DNA of 64,000 nucleotides, taken from positions 1-64,000 of the forward strand of contig JBBDWR010000022.1 in NCBI GenBank assembly GCA_040902745.1, given 5' to 3'. The notes beneath the pieces are model-generated. The model did not search any database and had not been told where the DNA came from. It worked only from the letters and a program-made list of their open reading frames with translations. How positions within the stretch are numbered: position 1 is the stretch's first letter; each line of letters opens with the position of its first letter. Positions 49,882 to 56,405 of the stretch are shown piece after piece. This DNA comes from JBBDWR01 sp040902745. Its GTDB lineage: Bacteria > Actinomycetota > UBA4738 > HRBIN12. The position numbers were made by a program, and so were the translations under genes.

Positions 49882-49978
49882 CGTGCGTCTCCGCCGGGGC
49901 GGTGACGCGAGCGCGAGTCTATGAGGGCGCGCGAACGCCCGTCAAACGCGCTGCTCGACGGCGTGCGTCGATGGGGCG

Positions 49979-51493
49979 TCACCTCGCGTACACCATGCGG
50001 CCGAGCGAGACGGTCAACACCGGACGCACGTCCGACAGTTCCGGCTCGATCGTGGGGTCGATGTCATAGGCCGCGAAATCCGCGTGCATGCCTGGCTCGA
50101 GTGCCCCCTTCTTGTCTTCCTGGTGGGCGAGCCGGGCTCCCCCATACGTCGACAGGTGCAGCGCCTGGGAGCGCGACAACCGTTGCTCGGGATCGTGATG
50201 GCGCTCGAGGGCGACCATGGCGGCCATCGGATCGAGCGGTGTGATCGGCGCGTCGCTGCTGACACCGAGTTCGACCCCCCGCTCGAGGCAAGCTAGGAAG
50301 GGGTTCATCCTTCGCGCACGAGACGCGCCCAGGCGCGTCTCGTACATCCCTACAGGGCCCCCCCATATGGCGTCGAACGCAGGTTGGACGGAGATCGCCA
50401 GCCCGAGCATCGCCGCCCGCTCGATCTGGACAGGGGAGGCCATCTCGAAATGCTCGACCCGGTGCCGGCGAGCCCTGAAGTGCCGCCGCTCCCTGGAATC
50501 CAGTGCGGTGTAGATGTCTTCCCATGCTCGGAGAACCTGTTCGATGGCGCGGTCGCCGATCGCGTGGACGCCGACCTGCAACCCGGCCGCATGTCCCGCG
50601 AGGAAGAACTCGCCGAGCCGCTCGTCCTCGTAGGAGGTCGTCCCCAGCTCACCGGGCCGATCCGCGTACGGCTTCGAGAGCGCCGCCGTGTGGGCACCGA
50701 GGGACCCGTCGACCGGAAGGTCCCCTCCCACCCGCGGCAGTCCAAAATCGATCGCCTGCGCGACGTCGAGGGTGCCGATGTAGGTGACGATGTCGGTCGG
50801 CAGATCTGCGCGATGACCGAGAAGCACCTCGAGGTCGCGCAGGCCGCGTTCAGCTGGGAGCGACATCTCGTGCACACACGTCACACCGCAAGAGGCGGCC
50901 GTTGCGGCCGCGGACAGTTGCAGCCGTTGGATCCGATGTTCTGACAGCTGCGCATTGACCCATCGTTTGAGTTGCTGGTTCGCGCGCAACGTCACGACGC
51001 CTGTTGGTTCGCCGGCACCGTCGCGTTCTACACCGTCCTCCTCCAGAGCACCCGAGGGGTCGAGCGCGGCGCGGTTGCCGATCGACAGGTGACCGTCGAC
51101 GCGCACCACGACGAGTGGCTCGGGCGTGAGGGCATCGAGGTCGGCGATCGTCGGAAGGTCGGGATGGTCCCACGACGATTCGTCGAATCCGTGGACGAGC
51201 ACCGGTCCCGGTTCGGTCACCGCGATCATCCGCAGGATCTCGACCAGTTCCGTCGCGGCGCGCGTGGCGGCGACCTCCGGGTAGGCCTGCTGGATCCCCG
51301 TACCGGTGAGGTGCACGTGGGTGTCGATCAGACCCGGGATGATCGTCGTTCCGGGCAGTTCCACCACCCGATCCGCAGCGGGCGGGTCCCCACCACCGAC
51401 ACGCTGCACGTGCCGACCGTCCACGAGGATCCACGTCCCATCCGGGGGAAGGGACAGGGTGTGGACCTTGGAGGCTCGGTACAGCGTTCTCAC
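49979..51493 (-). CDS. amidohydrolase family 3 protein (YtcJ-like)
   Basis: A 504-residue metal-dependent hydrolase. Motifs in order: PGLIDTHVHLTGTG (metal His pair), GFDESSWDHPDLP, VRVDGHLSIGN, QVGVHAIGDRAIEQVL, HRVEHFEMASP and GVSSDAPITPLDP (catalytic Asp). The urease-type beta-sandwich is split between the first 50 and last 60 residues. YtcJ-like proteins are of uncertain substrate. It starts with GTG at 51493 in a GTGA overlap with the reverse transcriptase stop, so translation is coupled to that gene. Confidence 0.88.
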   Translation of the reverse strand: MRTLYRASKVHTLSLPPDGTWILVDGRHVQRVGGGDPPAADRVVELPGTTIIPGLIDTHVHLTGTGIQQAYPEVAATRAATELVEILRMIAVTEPGPVLVHGFDESSWDHPDLPTIADLDALTPEPLVVVRVDGHLSIGNRAALDPSGALEEDGVERDGAGEPTGVVTLRANQQLKRWVNAQLSEHRIQRLQLSAAATAASCGVTCVHEMSLPAERGLRDLEVLLGHRADLPTDIVTYIGTLDVAQAIDFGLPRVGGDLPVDGSLGAHTAALSKPYADRPGELGTTSYEDERLGEFFLAGHAAGLQVGVHAIGDRAIEQVLRAWEDIYTALDSRERRHFRARRHRVEHFEMASPVQIERAAMLGLAISVQPAFDAIWGGPVGMYETRLGASRARRMNPFLACLERGVELGVSSDAPITPLDPMAAMVALERHHDPEQRLSRSQALHLSTYGGARLAHQEDKKGALEPGMHADFAAYDIDPTIEPELSDVRPVLTVSLGRMVYAR

Positions 51494-52179
51494 GCCCTCA
51501 TCCTAGGGCGCGGTGCGTACGACTCCCCCACGCCCTCGCACACCCGACGACGGTCACCGGCGGTCAGCACTCGGGTCTTCGACCGAGAGATGTCCAAACC
51601 GAGATCCCCCGCGGCCTCCTCGAAGCGCCGCAGCGCCGACCGGACGTCGCGCGGGGACCGGCCGGTGATAACGACGTCGTCGACCCAGCGAACGTGGCGG
51701 ATCCCCGGTGCGCGCATCGCGCGGTCGATGCGGCCGAGTACGGCCTCCGCCAGCAGCGCAGAGGGATACGGACCGACCGGCAGCCCGCGCAGTCCCAGCC
51801 GCTCCGTGGATGCGAGCACTCGCAAGAGCGGTCGAGGGTCCAGCGCCAGGTCGCGTAGGCAATCCTCGAGTATCGAGGGCGCGATGCTTCGGTAGCAGTC
51901 GCGGATATCGCTCACCGCCACGCTCCCTGCCGCTCTAGCCAGCATGTGGACGCGACGGCGGAAGCGCTGCCGTACGGGACCCCACGGGGCGGGAACCAGA
52001 GCGCCATCGCGCCGCTCGGAAGGCCTGTTCGCGAACGTCTCCGGTCCCGATCGGGCGACGATCGTGGGCGCGAGATCTGCGACGACGCTCCGATAGGTGA
52101 GGTCGTGACGGCCCGACAACCGCACGAGGGATCGCATCCCCCCCGACGTCATGGGCACGTGTTGAAAGCTCGCCGCCAT
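51490..52179 (-). CDS. short stand-alone reverse transcriptase
   Basis: A 229-residue RNA-directed DNA polymerase. Motif A is VAVSDIRDCYRSIAPSIL (Asp91), motif B is GLPVGPYPSALLAEAVLGRID (132-152), and motif C is HVRWVDDVVITGRS (Asp167-Asp168; Trp-Val replaces the usual Tyr-Ala). The following helix and ISRSKTRVL (Lys201) fit motifs D/E. It has no group II intron maturase, integrase, RNase H or Cas1 domain, and the N-terminal finger part (1-85) is short and basic. It starts at an ATG with AAAGGTGG before it; the open frame continues upstream but without RT motifs. It is coupled by GTGA to the amidohydrolase gene. Among housekeeping genes this is out of place. Confidence 0.88.
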   Translation of the reverse strand: MAASFQHVPMTSGGMRSLVRLSGRHDLTYRSVVADLAPTIVARSGPETFANRPSERRDGALVPAPWGPVRQRFRRRVHMLARAAGSVAVSDIRDCYRSIAPSILEDCLRDLALDPRPLLRVLASTERLGLRGLPVGPYPSALLAEAVLGRIDRAMRAPGIRHVRWVDDVVITGRSPRDVRSALRRFEEAAGDLGLDISRSKTRVLTAGDRRRVCEGVGESYAPRPRMRA

Positions 52180-52386
52180 CCGAACCACCTTTCCCCTCAG
52201 GCCCGGGAGAGGGTGGACCGGCTCGATCCGACACCGCCGAATGGCGACGACAGGGCGGTTGTACACCGCGGCCGGCCCTCGGAACAATCGGCCGGCTGGG
52301 GCCGTTGTATCGCCCGCCCCGCTCCCCCATCGCCGCGGCCGGTGACTGCGGGGTTCACGATGGCCCCCTCGGAGGGTCGCGCCGGG
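52180..52386 (-). other. structured non-coding region upstream of the reverse transcriptase
   Basis: About 200 bp between the reverse transcriptase start and the divergent lrp promoter. Inverted repeats include GCCGGCC (52271-52277) with GGCCGGC (52290-52296), and ACCGCC (52233-52238) with GGCGGT (52254-52259). Near-repeats GGTTGTA and CGTTGTA flank the first. An open frame crosses it but lacks any recognisable domain. It might encode a template RNA like those of retrons or defence RTs; this is a hypothesis only. Confidence 0.35.
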
Positions 52387-52392
52387 TAGCAT
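52387..52392 (+). promoter_or_regulatory. -10 hexamer that fixes the lrp-family start
   Basis: TAGCAT overlaps the first in-frame ATG (52391) and lies 7 nt before the ATG at 52400, which is therefore preferred as a leaderless start. Confidence 0.45.
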
Positions 52393-52399
52393 GCGGCCC

Positions 52400-52846
52400 A
52401 TGATGCTTGACGAGCGAGACCTCGATATCGTGGCAGCCCTGCAGGACGATGCGCGCGCGACCTATGCGGACATCGCCCGGCAGGTGGGATTGTCACCGTC
52501 CTCGGTCCACGACCGGGTTCGCAAGCTGGAGCAGGCAGGGGTGATCCGCGGGTATCGCGCGATCGTCGATCCCGAAGCGATCGGGCTGTTCGTGACCGCC
52601 CTGATCGCCGTGAGTCCGTTGGACGCGAGTCAACCCGACGACCTGCCGGAGCGCGTCCAGGAATTCCGCGAGATCGAGGACTGCTTCAGCGTCGCCGGAG
52701 AGTCCAACTACGTGCTGAAGGTGCGGACCCGAACGACCGAAGGACTCGAGGAACTGATCCGCCGGCTGCGAGAGAAGGCGGGTGTGCACACACGGACGAC
52801 CGTGGTGTTGTCTACCCCGTTCGAGCGTCGCGCCCTCCACCCGTAG
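52400..52846 (+). CDS. Lrp/AsnC family transcriptional regulator
   Basis: A 148-residue regulator. Residues 1-60 form the Lrp helix-turn-helix (LDERDLDIVAALQDDARATYADIARQVGLS, SSVHDRVRKLEQAGVIRGYRA). The rest is a RAM/ACT-like effector domain (VTALIAVSPLD, EIEDCFSVAGESNYVLKVRTRT). It probably senses an amino acid. It is divergent from the reverse transcriptase gene, so it could control it. Confidence 0.9.
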   Translation: MMLDERDLDIVAALQDDARATYADIARQVGLSPSSVHDRVRKLEQAGVIRGYRAIVDPEAIGLFVTALIAVSPLDASQPDDLPERVQEFREIEDCFSVAGESNYVLKVRTRTTEGLEELIRRLREKAGVHTRTTVVLSTPFERRALHP

Positions 52847-52918
52847 TCGCTGGCACAGCGCCCTGCGGTCAGTTCTCGGTGCGGACGGCCCGGTGGCCGA
52901 CGGTATGCTGGGCGACCG

Positions 52919-54313
52919 ATGCGCCTGTACAACACGCTGACCCGCCAGGTATCCGACGTCGTCCCGATCGAGGAAGGGCGCATCAAGCTCTACACGTGCG
53001 GCCCGACCGTGTACCGGTACGCACACATCGGCAATCTCCGGACCTTTCTGCTGTCCGACCTCGTGCGCCGCGCCGCTGAGTTCGAGGGGTACGAGGTCAC
53101 CCAGGTGATCAACATCACCGACGTCGGCCACATGGTCGACGAAACCTCCGCGGACGCCGTCGACAAGATGCAGCTCGCGGTCGTCGACGAGGGGCTCCAA
53201 CCCCTGGAGATCGCCCACAAGTACACGGAGGCGTTCCTGGAAGACGCGCGGGCGATCGGGATCAAGCCTCCCGACCACCTCCCGAAGGCGACCGACCACA
53301 TCCCGGAGATGTTGCGGATCAGCGAGGACCTGATCGCGCGCGGCCACGCGTACGAGACCGATGGCAATGTCTACTACGACGTGCAGAGCTTCCCTGCCTA
53401 CGGCGCGCTGTCGGGGAACACCCTCGATCAACTGCGATCCGGTCACCGGCAGGATCTCGAGATCGATCCGAACAAGCGCTTCCACGCCGACTTCGCCCTC
53501 TGGAAGAAGGCGGGAGCCGGCCGCCTGATGAAGTGGGACTCCCCGTGGGGTGAGGGGTTCCCGGGGTGGCACGTGGAATGCTCGGCGATGTCGATGCGGT
53601 ACCTCGGTGATCGCTTCGATATCCACACGGGCGGAGTCGATTTGATCTTTCCCCACCACGAGGACGAGATCGCACAATCCGACGGCATGGCCGGACATCG
53701 GGTGATCTCGACGTGGGTACACGGTGGCCATCTGCGCATGCGTGGGCAGAAGATGGCGAAATCCACGGGCAACGTGACGAGGGTGATCGATCTCGCGGAT
53801 CACGGCTACGACCCGCTCTCCTTCCGGTACTTGACCTTCCAGACGCGCTATCGCAGCGAGATGGATTTCACCGACGACGCGATGAAGGCGGCAGACGGCC
53901 GCGTGAAGCAACTCCGCCAGCGCATGCAAGGGTGGGCGGCGGCCGAACGGCTCGGGGAACTCGTCGGAGTCGCCGCGGACTTCGACCGTCGCTTCCGTGA
54001 GGCGGTCTCCGAGGATCTCGACATGCCCCACGCGCTCGTCGTGCTCAACGAGGCGGTCGGGAGCTCGGAGATCTCCGACGGGGAGAAACACGCGCTGCTC
54101 GCGTCGTGGGACACGGTCCTCGGACTCGACCTCGAGCGGCTCGCCGGCGATTGGTTCCCAACGGAGGAGATGCGCGCGTTGATGACCGAGCGCGACGCGG
54201 CCCGTGCCTCCAAGGACTACACCAGGGCGGACGAGCTGCGCGATCGGCTCACCGCGATGGGACTCGAGGTGATGGATTCGCCCGGCGGCACCGAGGTCCG
54301 ACCCACGGCCTAG
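52919..54313 (+). CDS. cysS: cysteinyl-tRNA synthetase
   Basis: A 464-residue class I synthetase. CGPTVYRYAHIGNLR contains the zinc Cys and HIGH motif; GWHVECSAMSM and PHHEDEIAQSD carry the remaining zinc ligands; KMAKSTGN is the KMSKS loop. A C-terminal DALR domain is present. TATGCT (52904-52909) precedes the ATG by 9 nt. The mycothiol ligase MshC is a paralogue, but length and DALR domain fit CysS. Confidence 0.94.
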   Translation: MRLYNTLTRQVSDVVPIEEGRIKLYTCGPTVYRYAHIGNLRTFLLSDLVRRAAEFEGYEVTQVINITDVGHMVDETSADAVDKMQLAVVDEGLQPLEIAHKYTEAFLEDARAIGIKPPDHLPKATDHIPEMLRISEDLIARGHAYETDGNVYYDVQSFPAYGALSGNTLDQLRSGHRQDLEIDPNKRFHADFALWKKAGAGRLMKWDSPWGEGFPGWHVECSAMSMRYLGDRFDIHTGGVDLIFPHHEDEIAQSDGMAGHRVISTWVHGGHLRMRGQKMAKSTGNVTRVIDLADHGYDPLSFRYLTFQTRYRSEMDFTDDAMKAADGRVKQLRQRMQGWAAAERLGELVGVAADFDRRFREAVSEDLDMPHALVVLNEAVGSSEISDGEKHALLASWDTVLGLDLERLAGDWFPTEEMRALMTERDAARASKDYTRADELRDRLTAMGLEVMDSPGGTEVRPTA

Positions 54314-54331
54314 AGGTCGAGGGACGGGCTC

Positions 54332-55426
54332 TCATCGCACCACAACCGGCTCGCGCGGTGCGTCGTTCAGCCGTCTGGCCCCGTCTTCGGTCACGACCAC
54401 GATGTCTTCGATCCGCACCCCGAATCGGCCCTCCAGGTAGATGCCCGGCTCGATCGAGAACACCATGCCCGTGGCGAGGAGGTCACGGTTGCCCGCGACG
54501 ATGAAGGGCGGTTCGTGCTCCTCCAGCCCGATGCCGTGACCGGTGCGATGCACGAACCGCTCGCCGTACCCGGCCGCTTCGATCACCTCGCGTGCCGCGC
54601 GATCGACCTCTTCGGCTGTGACCCCCGGACGGATCGCCTCGAAGGCAGCCTGCTGCGCCGTCCGAACGACCTCGTGCACCTCTGAGACCTCCGCGTGCAC
54701 GTCCCCCACCACCACGGTGCGAGTAACGTCGGAGCAGTACCCGGTGTCGATGCGTCCGCCGAAGTCCATCACGACGGGCTCTGAGACGCGGATCGTACGG
54801 TCGGTCGGGTCGTGGTGGGGTGACGCTGCGTTCGGCCCGCTCCCGACGATCGTGAAGTTGATCTGGGTGTGGCCGTGTTCGCGGAGCAGGCGGGCCAGGT
54901 CAGTCGCGATGTCGCGCTCGGTGCGCCCGGCGAACGGCTCGCCGACGATCTCTGCGAAGGCCTGGTCCGCTCCCAGTCCGGCACGAGCGAGGTCGTCGAT
55001 CTCCCGGTCGTCTTTGACCGCCCGCAGCAGCGGGATGGCGTCGGAGGTCGGGACGAGCTCGGCGTACGGCGCCGCGCGAGTGATACGCAGGGCGTGGGAA
55101 GCCCACGCACGATCCGTGATCGCCGCTCGGTGCGCTCCTCCCAGCATGCCGGCGACGATCGCGTATGGGTCCTCGGCATCGCGCCAGCTGCGGATCTCAA
55201 AGAGCGATCCAGCCGGTGAGGCCTGCGCCAGCGGCCGCTCGAGTTCGGGCACCACGAGCACAGGATCCGCTTCGGGACGCACCACGAGCAGGGTGAGCCT
55301 CTCCAGCGGCGGCGGGTCGTAGCCGGCGAGGTAGGAAAGATCCGGCGACGGCGCGACGAGCAGCGCGTCGAGTCCGGAGGCGCCCAGCGCCTCACGGGTC
55401 CGCGCGAGACGTTCGGACCCACTCAC
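54332..55426 (-). CDS. M24 family aminopeptidase (Xaa-Pro dipeptidase-like)
   Basis: A 364-residue protein. The N-terminal creatinase-like domain (1-130) is followed by the pita-bread domain with all five metal ligands: Asp in VMDFGGRID, Asp in YCSDVTRTVV, His in GHGIGLEEHE, Glu in FSIEPGIY and Glu in VRIEDIVVV. It cleaves N-terminal residues next to proline. In M. tuberculosis pepE (Rv2089c) lies close to helY, as here. GTG start overlapping the lipid kinase stop. Confidence 0.92.
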   Translation of the reverse strand: MSGSERLARTREALGASGLDALLVAPSPDLSYLAGYDPPPLERLTLLVVRPEADPVLVVPELERPLAQASPAGSLFEIRSWRDAEDPYAIVAGMLGGAHRAAITDRAWASHALRITRAAPYAELVPTSDAIPLLRAVKDDREIDDLARAGLGADQAFAEIVGEPFAGRTERDIATDLARLLREHGHTQINFTIVGSGPNAASPHHDPTDRTIRVSEPVVMDFGGRIDTGYCSDVTRTVVVGDVHAEVSEVHEVVRTAQQAAFEAIRPGVTAEEVDRAAREVIEAAGYGERFVHRTGHGIGLEEHEPPFIVAGNRDLLATGMVFSIEPGIYLEGRFGVRIEDIVVVTEDGARRLNDAPREPVVVR

Positions 55427-56358
55427 AGCTTCATCAGGATCCGCTGCGGGATCACGGTGAACGTCGCGGGTGTCGTGCCGAGGACCTCCCCATCCGCCTC
55501 GATCGGGAGCGCGCGATCGGCCTCGATCTTGACACCGATCTTCGACCGCATCTCCTGGATGTGCTCGTTCGGGAGGTGGTCTCCCTTGTAGACCTTCGGG
55601 ATCATCGTGAACGCGTCCGACTTCGGCCCCTTGAACACGAGCGTATCCAGTACCCCATCGCCCGGGTAGCTCCTGGGCGAGATCCGCATGCCACCCCCGT
55701 AGAACTGGCAGTTGCCCACCACGACCTGGAAGGCCGGCCCCTCGTAGACCTTCCGATCGGCTTGCACCCGAACCTGGGCAAGCTTGAAGCCCGGCAGCTC
55801 CCGCCAGAAGGCGAAGAAGTAACGGGACTGGCCGAGCCGCGCAGGCATCGAGCCCGCGCGCTCCGCAACTGCCGCCCCCAAGCCGGCCTCGGCGATGTTC
55901 GCGCAGTAGCGGATACGGTCCTGCCCGTCGGCGTCCGTGTACGTGACCTTGATCACGTCGAAGGGGTAGACGTTGTCCCCCGTCAGGTGTGCGCAGGACT
56001 TCGTCGTGTCGCTCGGCAGACCGAAGGTCCGTACGAGGTCACATCCGGAACCCGCCGCGACCACGCCGAGCACCGCGTCGATCACCACGGGCTCCCCGTC
56101 GCGGAACATGCCGTTCACCACCTCGTTGACCGTTCCGTCCCCCCCGACCGCGACCAAGAACCTGCCGCCGCCCTCCAGCGTCTCTCGGGCGATCCGGGTG
56201 GCGTCGCCCGGGCCACGCGTAAGTTCCAAGCGGTACGGGAGCTGGCGGTCCTGCAAGGCGTGTTCGAGGGCGGGGATCTCCCGGGTCACCCGGTGTCGGC
56301 CGGCATGCGGATTCACGATGACGGTCAGCTCGCCGAAAGGCGTTCCGGTAGCGCTCAC
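55423..56358 (-). CDS. diacylglycerol kinase family lipid kinase
   Basis: A 311-residue DagK/YegS-type kinase. TVIVNPHAGRHRV and VAVGGDGTVNEVVNGMF (GGDGT at 72-76) form the ATP site, and AAGSGCDLVRTFGLP and GDGVLDTLVFKGP follow. It phosphorylates diacylglycerol or a sphingoid/undecaprenol-like lipid. The GTG at 56358 gives the normal N-terminus; the open frame goes further up without similarity. GTGA overlap with the M24 peptidase. Confidence 0.9.
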   Translation of the reverse strand: MSATGTPFGELTVIVNPHAGRHRVTREIPALEHALQDRQLPYRLELTRGPGDATRIARETLEGGGRFLVAVGGDGTVNEVVNGMFRDGEPVVIDAVLGVVAAGSGCDLVRTFGLPSDTTKSCAHLTGDNVYPFDVIKVTYTDADGQDRIRYCANIAEAGLGAAVAERAGSMPARLGQSRYFFAFWRELPGFKLAQVRVQADRKVYEGPAFQVVVGNCQFYGGGMRISPRSYPGDGVLDTLVFKGPKSDAFTMIPKVYKGDHLPNEHIQEMRSKIGVKIEADRALPIEADGEVLGTTPATFTVIPQRILMKL

Positions 56359-56405
56359 AGGCCGAGAAGGATACTCGCCCGGGCCCGTCGCACGGTCGGA
56401 GCCGA

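Larger units (their letters stand above)
49530..49978. other. 449-bp intergenic region
   Basis: No gene is supported. It contains the DUF4193 promoter, a tandem duplication of the 14-mer GGCCGGATCGTGGT (49579-49606), a purine-rich strand at 49777-49824, and the long inverted repeat at 49812-49881. Confidence 0.6.

Noticed and set aside
51490..52179. Reverse transcriptase as part of a group II intron
   Set aside because: No maturase (X) or endonuclease domain, no domain V-like hairpin (AGCC-type) downstream, and the stop overlaps a host gene start, so an intron insertion is not supported.
52180..52401. N-terminal extension of the reverse transcriptase to 52401
   Set aside because: The upstream part resembles no RT finger motif, crosses the lrp promoter, and a good Shine-Dalgarno precedes the ATG at 52179.
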